The notes beneath the pieces are model-generated. The model did no database searches, was not told the DNA's origin, and saw nothing but the letters and a program-made list of their open reading frames with translations. From the NCBI GenBank assembly GCA_947497295.1, contig CANMFU010000001.1, forward strand, positions 682,001 through 746,000: DNA of 64,000 nt, in the 5' to 3' direction. Of the stretch, positions 36,824 through 47,780 are shown piece after piece; positions within the stretch are counted from its first letter, which is position 1, and the number at the start of each line of letters is the position of its first letter. A program made the translations under genes and the position numbers. Origin of the DNA: an uncultured Roseovarius sp. (lineage in GTDB: Bacteria > Pseudomonadota > Alphaproteobacteria > Rhodobacterales > Rhodobacteraceae).

Positions 36824-37612
36824 ATGTATGCATTCGAGATTGAGCGACCTTCTACCGTTGATCAGGCAGTGAAGGCGCTGAGTGCGGACGAGGCGCAGCC
36901 GCTTGGTGGGGGTCAAACGTTGATCCCGACGCTGAAACAGCGGCTGGCGATGCCGTCGGTTTTGGTCAGTTTGACGGGAATTCCGGCGCTCCGCGGAATT
37001 TGCCGGGACGATGCCGGGCGGATGTGCATCGGCGCCGGGACAACCCATTCCGAAGTGGCGGCGGGGGCGGGCGATTTTGCCAGTCTTGCGTCCATGGCGG
37101 GCAGGATCGGGGATCCGGCGGTGCGCAATCGTGGGACTTTGGGCGGGTCGCTGGCCAACAATGATCCTTCTGCCTGCTATCCGGCAGCGGCATTGGGCTC
37201 AGGCGCGACCATAGTGACGGACCGCCGCGAAATTGACGCCGATGATTTTTTTCAGGGTATGTTCGACACAGCGCTGGATGAAGGCGAGATTGTCACCGAG
37301 GTGAAATTTCCCGTTCCGGAGGTATCTGCCTACGCCAAGTTTGAACAGCCCGCATCCCGCTTTGCGCTTGTCGGGGCGTTCGTGGCGAAGTTCCCCGACG
37401 GTGTACGTGTCGCGATCACTGGCGCATCCGAAAGCGGTGTGTTCCGCTGGAACGAGGCCGAAGCGGCGCTCAGCCGCGATTTCGGTGCCTCCGCGCTGGA
37501 GGGCCTCACTGTGGCGTCGGACGGGATGATCGGGGATCTTCACGGAACGCCGGAATACCGGGCACATCTGGTAAAGGTGATGACCCGCCGGGCCGTGGAC
37601 GCCGCGCGCTAA
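36824..37612 (+). CDS. coxM: Molybdenum hydroxylase FAD subunit (CoxM-like)
   Basis: 262 residues from ATG 36824 after GGGAG; the ORF-track start 36809 is five codons upstream. The FAD-binding motifs of this family are present: 'PLGGGQTLIPTLKQRL' (AGGQSLLP type, about 30) and 'NRGTLGGSLANNDPSACYPA' (TIGGS type, about 108). It accepts electrons from CoxS and hands them to quinone or another acceptor. The stop overlaps that of a convergent methyltransferase by 4 nt. Confidence 0.93.
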   Translation: MYAFEIERPSTVDQAVKALSADEAQPLGGGQTLIPTLKQRLAMPSVLVSLTGIPALRGICRDDAGRMCIGAGTTHSEVAAGAGDFASLASMAGRIGDPAVRNRGTLGGSLANNDPSACYPAAALGSGATIVTDRREIDADDFFQGMFDTALDEGEIVTEVKFPVPEVSAYAKFEQPASRFALVGAFVAKFPDGVRVAITGASESGVFRWNEAEAALSRDFGASALEGLTVASDGMIGDLHGTPEYRAHLVKVMTRRAVDAAR

Positions 37613-38202
37613 GACGGTTTGCGCGCGATGAAATCTATGAGCGCTGAGATGCCGGAGTGGCCGCGCCCCTCGTTTATATCGCGCGTATAAGCGCGGTTTT
37701 CAACAATGTCCCATCCGGCGAAGGCACGGCCCAGTTCTGCCTCAGTATACATATTTTCGGCATGGGGCGGCCCGCCCGTTCCGCGCCCAATCTGCTCGGG
37801 TGTGTAACCGTGCAGCATGATCAGCCCTCCGGGGGTAATGCTGCGCTTCATGTCGTGAAACAGACCTTCGCGCGCCTCTGGTCCGAGAAACTGGATGAAG
37901 ATACCCGCGACCAGGTCATAGGTGTCGGGCCAGTCATGTGTGGTGACGTCCACGTGCTGGAAATCGACGGTCACGTCCCGCTCGGCGGCCAGTTTGCGCG
38001 CCTTGACGATCGCGGATGGCGCGAATTCCAGCGCTGTCACCTGCAGCCCGCATTCGGCCATGAAAACAGAGTTGCGGCCCTCGCCATCGGCAACGCTCAA
38101 TGCCCGCTGTCCCTGCTGCAAAAGATCGCGGTGATCTACCAAAAATTGTGCAGGGCTGGTGCCGAAAACGTATTCTTCGGTCTGAAAGCGATCTTCCCAC
38201 AT
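37609..38202 (-). CDS. SAM-dependent class I methyltransferase (TehB-like)
   Basis: 197 residues. Motif I is present in altered form ('ALSVADGEGRNSVFMAECG', about 35-53), followed by 'VTALEFAPSAIVKAR' (ribose-binding acidic residue) and a later 'PGGLIMLHGY'. The family includes TehB/TPMT-type methylases of metals, thiols or small molecules. It follows infC by 77 bases, past a terminator-like hairpin, so it is probably transcribed on its own or by read-through. Confidence 0.85.
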   Translation of the reverse strand: MWEDRFQTEEYVFGTSPAQFLVDHRDLLQQGQRALSVADGEGRNSVFMAECGLQVTALEFAPSAIVKARKLAAERDVTVDFQHVDVTTHDWPDTYDLVAGIFIQFLGPEAREGLFHDMKRSITPGGLIMLHGYTPEQIGRGTGGPPHAENMYTEAELGRAFAGWDIVENRAYTRDINEGRGHSGISALIDFIARKPS

Positions 38203-38223
38203 GGCACGGCTCCTGCAAATGCA

Positions 38224-38249
38224 AACGGCCCGGATCTATTCGGGCCGTT
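38224..38249 (-). terminator. Hairpin after infC
   Basis: AACGGCCCG and CGGGCCGTT pair perfectly around an 8-nt loop between the infC stop and the methyltransferase start. On the minus strand it is followed by TGCATTTG, a weak T-run. Confidence 0.6.
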
Positions 38250-38278
38250 CAATGGTTCGCCATGGCAACACTGGTACT

Positions 38279-38824
38279 TCAGCGCGGCAATGGCCCGATG
38301 ATCATGATCATCTGGCGGCCTTCCATCTTTGGCATGCTTTCAACCTTGCCGTGGCCATCGACGTCTGCTGCGATACGTTGCAGCAATGCCCGGCCCAGAT
38401 CCTGGTGTGCCATTTCGCGGCCGCGGAACCGGAGAGTGATCTTGACCTTGTCGCCGCCATCGAGAAATTTGAACACGTTGCGCATTTTGACATCATAGTC
38501 ATGCGTATCAGTGTTGGGCCTGAATTTGACCTCTTTCACCTCGATGATTTTCTGCTTCTTGCGCGCCTCGGCCTCGCGCTTTTGCGTCTCGTATTTATAC
38601 TTGCCGAAATCCATGATCTTGCACACGGGCGGCTTGGCATTCGGAGAGATTTCGACCAGATCCAGGCCCACGTCGACAGCCATTTCCAAAGCGCGCGCAC
38701 CTGACACGACACCGACGTTTTCGCCATCGGCCCCAATCAGCCGAACTTCGGGATCACGGATGCGGTCGTTTACTCGGGGTCCTGTGTCGCGCGTGGGTGG
38801 CGCGTTGTGCGGTCTGCGGGCTAT
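38279..38824 (-). CDS. infC: Translation initiation factor IF-3, probable AUA start
   Basis: 181 residues when read from the ATA at 38824, giving the expected N-terminus '[20 protein letters not shown]' then '[18 protein letters not shown]'. The ORF track begins only at the GTG 38707, which would delete 39 residues of the conserved N-terminal domain. No in-frame ATG, GTG or TTG exists upstream that fits, and AAAGGA lies eight bases before ATA. Non-AUG starts on infC are known in bacteria and underlie IF-3 autoregulation, since IF-3 rejects such codons. The core has '[21 protein letters not shown]'-type IF-3 signature and the usual C-terminal domain. Confidence 0.93.
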   Translation of the reverse strand: MARRPHNAPPTRDTGPRVNDRIRDPEVRLIGADGENVGVVSGARALEMAVDVGLDLVEISPNAKPPVCKIMDFGKYKYETQKREAEARKKQKIIEVKEVKFRPNTDTHDYDVKMRNVFKFLDGGDKVKITLRFRGREMAHQDLGRALLQRIAADVDGHGKVESMPKMEGRQMIMIIGPLPR

Positions 38825-39042
38825 GGCTTTGATCCTTTGATTGTTGGGATGTCTTTCGGAACCGCAACCTAGTCGCCCACTTGTGATGTTTCAAGCTGCA
38901 AATTGGGCCGATCTGTGCCGATCCAAGGGGAATTGGCCTTGCGCCTTGTAGGTGTGGCGGGCATGACGTCAGATGGAATGCGGACATGTACCTCGGGCTG
39001 CTGGGGGATGCTGCAATAGCTATGTATTACTGGGGATGAGAA

Positions 39043-39789
39043 ATGAAAAATCTGCTTTGGATTGCGCTTGCTGCGATCGTATTGATCGGTGGCTATGTAC
39101 TGGTGACGGGCAAGACGCCGGCCGACATGATTGACGCTGCCGATAACGCGATCTCCGCACCGGGCGCTTTGGATGATACTGCGGGCGAGCCCGCTGAAAG
39201 CGCAGACGCCGCCGCCGATGAGGTTGACGCTGCTGTCGAGGAGACGGCTGCCGAGGTTGACGCCGCTGCAAGCGAGGCTGGCGATGCCGTCGAAGCGGCG
39301 TCGGATGACGCTCTGGAGAATGCAGACGACGCGATGAACGCTGTCGAGGATACCGCAAACGATGCGGCTGCAAATGCAACTAATGCCGCCAGAACCGCTT
39401 CGGAAGGTGTCGAAGCTGCTGTTGATGCGATGGCCGAAGAAGGCAGCGATGCGATGCAAGTTGTTGACGACGCGGTAGAAAATGCGGTAGAAAATGCCCA
39501 GACCGCCACGGAGCAAGCCGCCGAAGAGGCGGCTGATAGTGCGGCAGATACTGCAACCGATGCAGAAACAGCGACGGACGCTGAAGCCGAAGCCGAAGCC
39601 GGGGCCGAGACAGCCAGCCCGCTGACCGTCGAGAATTTTGATATGCAGGCCGCTGCCGACAGGATCGACAATTCCGATATCGATGAGACGCAGAAAACTG
39701 TTCTCAAGTCGGCTCTCAGGCAAGCACAGGATAATCCCGATCTGCTGAAGGCGGCAATCGAACAGACCCGCGCCGCGCTGGGACTGTAA
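39043..39789 (+). CDS. Membrane-anchored Ala/Glu-rich protein, unrecognised
   Basis: 248 residues. Lys-bounded first helix 'NLLWIALAAIVLIGGYVLVTG' acts as an uncleaved anchor or signal. Residues about 30-195 are rich in Ala, Glu, Asp, Val and Thr with coiled-coil or amphipathic character ('AADEVDAAVEETAAEVDAAA'). The C-terminal 50 residues are more regular ('DMQAAADRIDNSDIDETQKT', 'LKAAIEQTRAALGL') and may be the functional end. No domain recognised. It ends in front of a good terminator and stands alone. Confidence 0.8.
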   Translation: MKNLLWIALAAIVLIGGYVLVTGKTPADMIDAADNAISAPGALDDTAGEPAESADAAADEVDAAVEETAAEVDAAASEAGDAVEAASDDALENADDAMNAVEDTANDAAANATNAARTASEGVEAAVDAMAEEGSDAMQVVDDAVENAVENAQTATEQAAEEAADSAADTATDAETATDAEAEAEAGAETASPLTVENFDMQAAADRIDNSDIDETQKTVLKSALRQAQDNPDLLKAAIEQTRAALGL

Positions 39790-39820
39790 GACACTCCAGA
39801 TCGAGGATATGTAATATCCG

Positions 39821-39852
39821 GCCCCGGCGCAGGATGCAGCCGGGGCTTTTTA
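39821..39852 (+). terminator. Rho-independent terminator
   Basis: GCCCCGGC, 10-nt loop, GCCGGGGC, then TTTTTATT, 31 bases after the stop of the Ala-rich gene. Classical intrinsic terminator for the plus strand. Confidence 0.88.
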
Positions 39853-39917
39853 TTCGAGAAAGTCTTTTGAGTGGTTTGTGCCGGTGATTGCACTTCAATC
39901 ACGCGGCGCAGGGGGTG

Positions 39918-40823
39918 TCAGTCGGAATCCGGTGTGGTCTCCTTTGCGCCGATCAGCTCGACCCGCTGGCGCGGAGCAACGTTGCCAATCTGGCGGAGCG
40001 CATCATCCAAAAGGCCGTACATCTCGTCGCGGCAATCAACGTCGCGATCAAATCGGGTCAGCCAATATCGCAAAGCGTATGCGATGCCGTGTTCCTCATA
40101 AGAGACGACGCGGACATCGGGCCGTGGTTCTTGTTGAATCAGTTTCGCTTTGCCAGCTGCCGCCAGCATTGTCTTGCGGGCCAGATCAATCGGGATGGAG
40201 TGGTCCAGAACGATGGTAACCTGTGCGCGATATTGCGGCCTTGGGGCTGAATAATTGGTTATGCGCTGGCGTGCGATCTGGCTGTTTGGCAGGATCAGAT
40301 AGGTCGAATCCCGGGTCAGCACGCGTGTGGTGCGCCAGCCGATCTCAATGACCTTGCCCCGCGCCAGCCCGTCAATGTCTATCCAGTCACCGATGCGGAA
40401 CGGACCTTCGACGCCGAGTGCGATACCCGACAGAGTATCGGCCACAACGTTGCGGATTGCAAAACCCAACATCGCCAGCACCAGTCCGGACCCGGCCAGC
40501 GCGCCGACGGCGCCCTGACCCATAAACATCGCGACAGTTGCGGCAAAGGCCAGAAGGAATAGGACCGCTGCGATCATATCCTTGAGCAGGCGTGGGTAGG
40601 GGCGCCGGCGTGTTGTGGCCTTATCCAGCACCAAAGCCAAAAGCCGACTGGCCAGCCATGCAAGCGAGAAATAGATCGCAGCCGTGATGCCCATAGACAG
40701 GGATTCGCTATCACCAATAATGTGGCTTAGATCGTACCGGAGCAGTGCAAAGATCAATCCAACGCTGAGCACGACCGACATGGCGGGCCAGATCAGCCGC
40801 CGGGCGTGCTGTTTGAGGCTCAT
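39918..40823 (-). CDS. mscS: Small-conductance mechanosensitive channel (MscS family)
   Basis: 301 residues from ATG 40823, which overlaps the stop of the zinc-ribbon gene (ATGA); ATG 40832 is possible. Four N-terminal helices precede the pore helix 'GQGAVGALAGSGLVLAMLGFA' (Gly/Ala packing as in MscS TM3). The conserved beta-domain follows: 'GVEGPFRIGDWIDIDGLARGKV' and 'EIGWRTTRVLTRDSTYLILPN'. It releases solutes at the inner membrane under hypo-osmotic shock. Confidence 0.92.
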   Translation of the reverse strand: MSLKQHARRLIWPAMSVVLSVGLIFALLRYDLSHIIGDSESLSMGITAAIYFSLAWLASRLLALVLDKATTRRRPYPRLLKDMIAAVLFLLAFAATVAMFMGQGAVGALAGSGLVLAMLGFAIRNVVADTLSGIALGVEGPFRIGDWIDIDGLARGKVIEIGWRTTRVLTRDSTYLILPNSQIARQRITNYSAPRPQYRAQVTIVLDHSIPIDLARKTMLAAAGKAKLIQQEPRPDVRVVSYEEHGIAYALRYWLTRFDRDVDCRDEMYGLLDDALRQIGNVAPRQRVELIGAKETTPDSD

Positions 40824-41047
40824 GGATTGCACCTGTCATGCGCGGTGGTGCGGTGGTGGGCGGCGGGTATGACGGTGCAGGGGCGTTTGCCCCTGGAGGC
40901 GCGCGATATCGGAGTGTCGCATGTGGCATCAGCGTCGCCTGCGCCCCGGTACATCGGAGCACCGCAAAACGGACACCGCTGGGATGCCGCGTGCGGCAAG
41001 CTGTGGTTGCAAGCGGCACAGTTGGTTCTGGCAGGACGCGGCGACAT
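40820..41047 (-). CDS. Small zinc-ribbon protein coupled to mscS
   Basis: 75 residues. 'CAACNHSLPHAASQRCPFCG' contains two CxxC knuckles 13 residues apart, the pattern of a zinc ribbon, and 'CDTPISR' gives one more Cys. GGAG lies ten or so bases before the ATG, and its TGA overlaps the mscS ATG by 4 nt, the coupling pattern seen throughout this window. The C-terminal 30 residues are basic and unstructured. Competing plus-strand ORFs show no motif. A nucleic-acid or protein-binding accessory is possible. Confidence 0.6.
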   Translation of the reverse strand: MSPRPARTNCAACNHSLPHAASQRCPFCGAPMYRGAGDADATCDTPISRASRGKRPCTVIPAAHHRTTAHDRCNP

Positions 41048-41162
41048 TGAGGGGGCTCCGTGAGGAAACAGAAGTCAGAACGGGGGCGCTACCGGTAAAA
41101 GACCGCCAGATGCCCCGCAAATGATTGCGGGGCAGTCATATTTCAGCGCTGTGACAGGCGCC

Positions 41163-41633
41163 CTAAACGGCGCCAGGCGCATCTTGAGCTGGCGCGCGGG
41201 TTGGTGTCACTTCTGGCTGTTTAACGCTGATAACGGTCAGCATCCGGCGCTGATCGTCCCGCGTGTCCCAATAGAATGCAGCCCCTTCGGCCAGCCCCAG
41301 CAGCGATACGCCGATCGGCGTCATCAGCGACACCTGATCACGCGAGATATCGGCGTTCTCCGGATAGACCAGCGTAACCGTCTTTTCCTGCCCTGTGGTT
41401 TCATCGCGGTACACCACGCTGCTGCCAATCGACACGACATTGGCGGGCATCTTGTCTGCTTTGACGATGCGCGCGCGGCCAAGTTCGTCGAGCAGGCGGT
41501 CGGCCAGCACCGGGTTGCGCTGATACGCGCCTTCGGCCAGCGCCTCGATATGGGTCAGTTCGTCTTCGTTGATGACCAGCTTGGGCGCGCGCAGGCGGGG
41601 CTTTTTGACGTTGTCCGTCGTCTGGGCTGTCAT
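41163..41633 (-). CDS. rnk: GreA/GreB-type C-terminal domain protein, Rnk-like
   Basis: 156 residues. The N-terminal third is a short helical region ('LVINEDELTHIEALAEGAYQ'). The C-terminal part has the Gre/Rnk FKBP-like fold: 'VSIGSSVVYRDETTGQEKTV', 'LVYPENADISRDQVSLMTPI', 'GVSLLGLAEGAAFYW'. Proteins like this (Rnk, regulator of nucleoside diphosphate kinase) bind RNA polymerase but lack the acidic Gre coiled coil. The C-terminal tail is Pro/Ala-rich. Symbol by family resemblance. Confidence 0.82.
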   Translation of the reverse strand: MTAQTTDNVKKPRLRAPKLVINEDELTHIEALAEGAYQRNPVLADRLLDELGRARIVKADKMPANVVSIGSSVVYRDETTGQEKTVTLVYPENADISRDQVSLMTPIGVSLLGLAEGAAFYWDTRDDQRRMLTVISVKQPEVTPTRAPAQDAPGAV

Positions 41634-42349
41634 GGGTCTGGCTCCTGTCAGAGGCGGTGAAGAATGGGGTCGATGCTTGAGATCGGGACGTCCCGTGTCG
41701 GGACCGTAGGTGAGACTCGTTAGGTTTGTGTTGCGCGCGCCGAAATTCTGCCAAATGTTACGTTAATTTTGCGGGCGGGCATGTGTTTTTTGCAAATTTT
41801 CAAGGACGTATTGCCGCACTGTTCTGGACCATCATACTGCAATTGTATTGAATTTGTGGTAAAATGTGGAAGGTAGTAAAGCCCGGGAGGCTCGCAGATG
41901 CGTGTGCGCCTATGCCGACCGGGGCGGCAGGCGATTCAGCAGGGGAAACCCGAAATGATCTGCGTGTAATGTCATATTGCCAGATGTAGGCATGCGCCCG
42001 CCTTCTGTCAATCGGGGGGCTTGTACAGCGCCATACTGTGGTTCTTTTGGCGCTTTTGCGCCTATATGTTGCGTGCCGCCGTCGCATGGATTGTAACCCG
42101 GCGCGACAAGACCCATCTAAGAGGCATGACGCATTATTTCTTGCATAAGAGGTTACTGCCCGGCGCAGGAATGCTGCTGAACCGCCCCTGAGCCCCGGGC
42201 GGGACAGGCGCTTTTGGTCTGTTCATTCCTTGGGGTTCCACCGATCGCAAAGCGACCGGACACACCGCTACTACATAACCTAATGACCCATATCAGGCAG
42301 GCAGTCCTGCCTTCCACTAAACCTGCGACTTTATGAAAGGGAGCATGAC
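41634..42349. other. Long AT-richer intergenic region, no gene recognised
   Basis: About 715 bases with no supported ORF (the minus ORFs at 41800-42116 look spurious). Base composition dips around 41745-41880, as for a promoter region. An AGGCAGG/CCTGCCT hairpin sits at 42295-42312, and a GAAAGGGAG ribosome site stands before the next ATG. An unannotated small RNA is possible but not shown. Confidence 0.5.
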
Positions 42350-42682
42350 ATGCATCCAGATATCTCCCCCCGCACGCCCCTCTTTCCCGTAACGCCAGCC
42401 ATGATGCCGCGCTTCAGTGGCCTGCGCCGATTGATGAGCGCTGTGATGCGCACTTGGCAACGGCGCAAAATGATCGCCACGTTCGAAGCGATGGACGATT
42501 GGATGCTCAAGGATATCGGGCTGCGCCGCGAAGACATTGTGCGGACCGTCAACAGCTTTGACGAGATGCGAATCGCCCGCCGTACCCCCGAGCGGGCCAT
42601 GTCCCGCTCGGACATTGTGCGGGGCTTGGACGTTTCAGGCAGCTACGCATCCGCAGTACGCGACATGCAAAACGCGGCCTGA
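42350..42682 (+). CDS. DUF1127 small protein
   Basis: 110 residues. The domain is at about 30-65: 'RTWQRRKMIATFEAMDDWML' then 'LKDIGLRREDI', the L.DIGL.R.DI signature of DUF1127. Some DUF1127 proteins bind RNA and affect phosphate or stress responses in alphaproteobacteria. GAAAGGGAG precedes the start. The N-terminal 25 residues are Pro-rich; the tail after 70 is unassigned. Confidence 0.88.
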   Translation: MHPDISPRTPLFPVTPAMMPRFSGLRRLMSAVMRTWQRRKMIATFEAMDDWMLKDIGLRREDIVRTVNSFDEMRIARRTPERAMSRSDIVRGLDVSGSYASAVRDMQNAA

Positions 42683-42714
42683 TAGGCGACCCGCCATCTG
42701 CCCGCCCAGATCCT

Positions 42715-42754
42715 GCGCCTCAATGCGCGTTCCAGGGCTGGCGCATTGAGGCGC
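42715..42754 (+). terminator. Perfect 14-bp inverted repeat after the DUF1127 gene
   Basis: GCGCCTCAATGCGC (42715-42728) and GCGCATTGAGGCGC (42741-42754) with a 12-nt loop, 32 bases past the stop. No T-run follows, so it may end transcription imperfectly or stabilise the transcript. Confidence 0.6.
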
Positions 42755-42803
42755 GCCGGATCACACCCGATCCGGCAGCCACCTTTGTAAATGGAGTAGA
42801 CCG

Positions 42804-43025
42804 ATGATGATCTCAGATGCCGATTTCGATGAGCTGTTCTTTGACAAGAATGACGTCAAGCCAGCACAGAAAGACGTCTCAAGCGCAGCGTATGCGTTGC
42901 GTAAAGGCGATGCAGTTCAGCCGCGCCATGACCCATTGCAGGATGCCGCCACATTGGCGATGATGTCCCCCTTTGGGGCTGCGGTCGCGATGATGTCGGC
43001 CTTTGGTGCGCGGGCACGCACCTGA
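42804..43025 (+). CDS. Small unrecognised protein
   Basis: 73 residues, GGAG eight bases before ATG 42804 (an ATG follows directly at 42807). Acidic N-terminus 'MMISDADFDELFFDKNDV', then a mild hydrophobic C-terminus 'AATLAMMSPFGAAVAMMSAF'. No family recognised. It lies between the DUF1127 gene and a universal stress protein gene on the same strand and may be part of a stress-related group. Confidence 0.65.
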   Translation: MMISDADFDELFFDKNDVKPAQKDVSSAAYALRKGDAVQPRHDPLQDAATLAMMSPFGAAVAMMSAFGARART

Positions 43026-43070
43026 GCCGTGCACAGGCCCGAGACGCGTTTGGCAGCATAAGGCAGTGCG

Positions 43071-43946
43071 ATGACGATCAGAACGATACTTGCTGCAGTC
43101 GACCAATTTCCGGCCAGCGATGACGTCTTGGCGCGCGCGCACGAGATCGCGCGCCTGCACAATGCCTTGCTGCGTGTCGTACATGTGGTCGAGATGGCCG
43201 CCGAGCCCGGCGATCTGGAGAGGCCAGGCACGTTGATCGGGCAGGCGGCTTTGGCCGCGCGCGAGCGGATCGACGCGGCCCTGGCGCGGCTCAGCCCAGA
43301 TCTGAGCGGTACCGAAATTCGCATCACTGCCGGATCACCAGCCTTGGCGTTGATTGATCTGTGCCGTACCGACGCGCCTGACCTGATCGTCATGCGCGCG
43401 CATCAGCGGGATGGACTATCCGATGCGATCCTTGGATCGGTCAGCGACCGGATGGTTTCGGCCGCTGTTGCGCCTGTGCTGATTATTCGCCGGGCCGCCG
43501 AGCGTCCCTATGCGCAGGCGCTGGTGGCAACGAATGGCGAAGACGCCGCCGGTCCTGCGCTGGACTTCGCGGCGCGTTTGCTGCCCGGCGCGGCAATACG
43601 CGCCGTGCAAGTCGTGCAGATCACCCCCCAGCTAAAAGAGGCGATGCTGCGCTCGGGCACGGACCGCGCCGCGCTGGAGGCGCATCGCGCGGACCTGACC
43701 CTCACAGCGCGCGCCCACCTGAGCAAGCTTGCCGCAGCGGCGCCGCGCCCGATCAGAACGACGGTGCTGCACGGCGATCCCGCAGGGTCGCTGACCCGTG
43801 CCGCGCGTATCCGAACGGTTGATCTGATTGCTGTCGGCCCCGGCCAGCCGGGGCTGATCCGTCGCGCCTTTACCGGCAGCGTGACGCGCCGCCTTTTGCG
43901 CGATGCGGCCTGCGATGTGCTGGTTTATCACCCAGCCGCAGCCTAA
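43071..43946 (+). CDS. Tandem-domain universal stress protein
   Basis: 291 residues with two UspA domains. Domain 1 starts 'IRTILAAVDQFPASDDVLAR' and ends 'GSVSDRMVSAAVAPVLIIRR'. Domain 2 ends with the ATP-binding pattern G-x2-G-x9-GS: 'GPGQPGLIRRAFTGSVTRRL'. Domain 1 has 'MRAHQRDGLSDAILGSVSD', a weaker form of it. So the second domain is the likelier nucleotide binder. Role in stress endurance is inferred from the family. It converges with mgtE. Confidence 0.9.
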   Translation: MTIRTILAAVDQFPASDDVLARAHEIARLHNALLRVVHVVEMAAEPGDLERPGTLIGQAALAARERIDAALARLSPDLSGTEIRITAGSPALALIDLCRTDAPDLIVMRAHQRDGLSDAILGSVSDRMVSAAVAPVLIIRRAAERPYAQALVATNGEDAAGPALDFAARLLPGAAIRAVQVVQITPQLKEAMLRSGTDRAALEAHRADLTLTARAHLSKLAAAAPRPIRTTVLHGDPAGSLTRAARIRTVDLIAVGPGQPGLIRRAFTGSVTRRLLRDAACDVLVYHPAAA

Positions 43947-43958
43947 CCTGTTGAGATA

Positions 43959-45302
43959 TCATAATTTTAGGATGAGTGTCGCGATTGTGAAATAGACGAT
44001 CACGCCGACTCCGTCCGATATCGTCGTCACCAATGGCCCGCTGGCGGTGGCGGGGTCCAGCTTCAGGCGGCTAAGCAGGAAGGGCAGGGACATTCCCACC
44101 AGCGATCCGACCATGACCACCAGAAACATCGTCAGTCCAACCACCATTGCGATGTCCGGGCCGCCGCGCCACGCACCCAAGGGCAACACCACCAGCGCCA
44201 TCGTCCCTCCCAAAGCTGCAGCAATCGCCACTTCCCGCACGATCAGCTTGCCCCAATCCTTCAGCGCCACATCACCCGTTGCCAGCGCGCGCACCATCAG
44301 CGTGGCCGATTGCGATCCGGCGTTGCCGCTGCTGTCGATCAAAAGCGGCAGGAAAAACACCAGCGACACATAGGCCAGGATCGTCTCCTCGAAATAGGCA
44401 ATCCCGGCGCCCGAGAATAGGTTGCCGACGATCAAGAGCGCCAGCCAGACGATGCGCCGGGAATACAGTACGCCAATCCCCGCCTCGCGCATGTTCTGGG
44501 TAAATGGCAGCACGGTCGAGATTCGCTGGAAATCCTCGGTCATCTCGGCCTTCATGGCATCGGCGGCATCGTCATGGGTGATGATGCCCACCAGCACGCC
44601 ATCCGCGTCGATCACAGGCAGCGCCAGCAGGTCATAGCGCTCGATCATGCGGGCGACATCCTCCTGATCGGTGTCTGGCGCGGCAAAAATCAGCGCTCGG
44701 TCCATGAAGTCAGCAATCAACGCAGCCTCATCTGCCAGAATCAGATCGTTCAGCCGCACTGAGCCGATCAGATGGTTCGCGCCGTCCAGTACATAAGACC
44801 GATAGATCGTCTCGCTCTGCGGCGCGGCACGGCGCAGCGCGTCAATCGCCTGCTGCGCGGTCATCTGCGGCGCCAAGGTGGCAAAATCCGAGGTCATTAT
44901 CGCCCCCGCCGTGCCTTCGACGTAGGCGGCAAGGCGACTGATGTCGTCGCGGTCTTCGGCGCCGAGGCCCTGCATCAAACGTTTTTGCTGGTCGGCGTCC
45001 ATATGATTGAACAAATCCGCCCGGTCATCGCCGCGCATCAGGCTGATAATACTGGTCACATCGGCCTCCGGCACGGCACCGGCCAGATCGGTCTGTGCGT
45101 CCAGCGACATATTCGCAAAGACCTGCGCGCGGCGTTCGGGCGCAAGCGTGGCCAGATGAGTCCACGCCTGATGATGCGGAAATTGCTCCAGCCACGCAGC
45201 CAGATCGACGGCATGAGCCGTGTCGATGAACGCGGCAATCACATCCGGTGACGCGCCCGCAATCGGCCAGTCCCGGTTTGATCCTGTGTCGATTGAGTTC
45301 AT
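43959..45302 (-). CDS. mgtE: Magnesium transporter MgtE
   Basis: 447 residues. The N-terminal domain (about 10-130) is the helical superhelix ('GDDRADLFNHMDADQQKRLM'), followed by a tandem CBS pair (about 135-255: 'GAIMTSDFATLAPQMTAQQA' and 'LLALPVIDADGVLVGIITHDD'). Five C-terminal helices follow with 'LPLLIDSSGNAGSQSATLMV' and 'LSRLKLDPATASGPLVTTISD', the conserved pore region with the Asp that binds Mg2+. Mg2+ gates the channel through the cytoplasmic domains. Confidence 0.95.
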   Translation of the reverse strand: MNSIDTGSNRDWPIAGASPDVIAAFIDTAHAVDLAAWLEQFPHHQAWTHLATLAPERRAQVFANMSLDAQTDLAGAVPEADVTSIISLMRGDDRADLFNHMDADQQKRLMQGLGAEDRDDISRLAAYVEGTAGAIMTSDFATLAPQMTAQQAIDALRRAAPQSETIYRSYVLDGANHLIGSVRLNDLILADEAALIADFMDRALIFAAPDTDQEDVARMIERYDLLALPVIDADGVLVGIITHDDAADAMKAEMTEDFQRISTVLPFTQNMREAGIGVLYSRRIVWLALLIVGNLFSGAGIAYFEETILAYVSLVFFLPLLIDSSGNAGSQSATLMVRALATGDVALKDWGKLIVREVAIAAALGGTMALVVLPLGAWRGGPDIAMVVGLTMFLVVMVGSLVGMSLPFLLSRLKLDPATASGPLVTTISDGVGVIVYFTIATLILKL

Positions 45303-45407
45303 CGGATTTACCTTTCAGGCAGATATGCGCTGTGACTGACGCTTAGCGGCCAGTGCGCCACTATGCCAGACAAGGGGCGCATTCGGGTGTGTTTTTACTC
45401 AGAATCG

Positions 45408-45436
45408 CAAAAGGGCGGGCCACTCTGGCCCGCCCT
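45408..45436 (-). terminator. Intrinsic terminator of katG
   Basis: AGGGCGGGCC, ACTCT loop, GGCCCGCCCT: a perfect 10-bp stem, followed on the minus strand by TTTTGCG, 22 bases after the katG stop. Confidence 0.85.
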
Positions 45437-45458
45437 GTGCTGTGTCATATGTCTTGGA

Positions 45459-47780
<2,322 letters not shown>

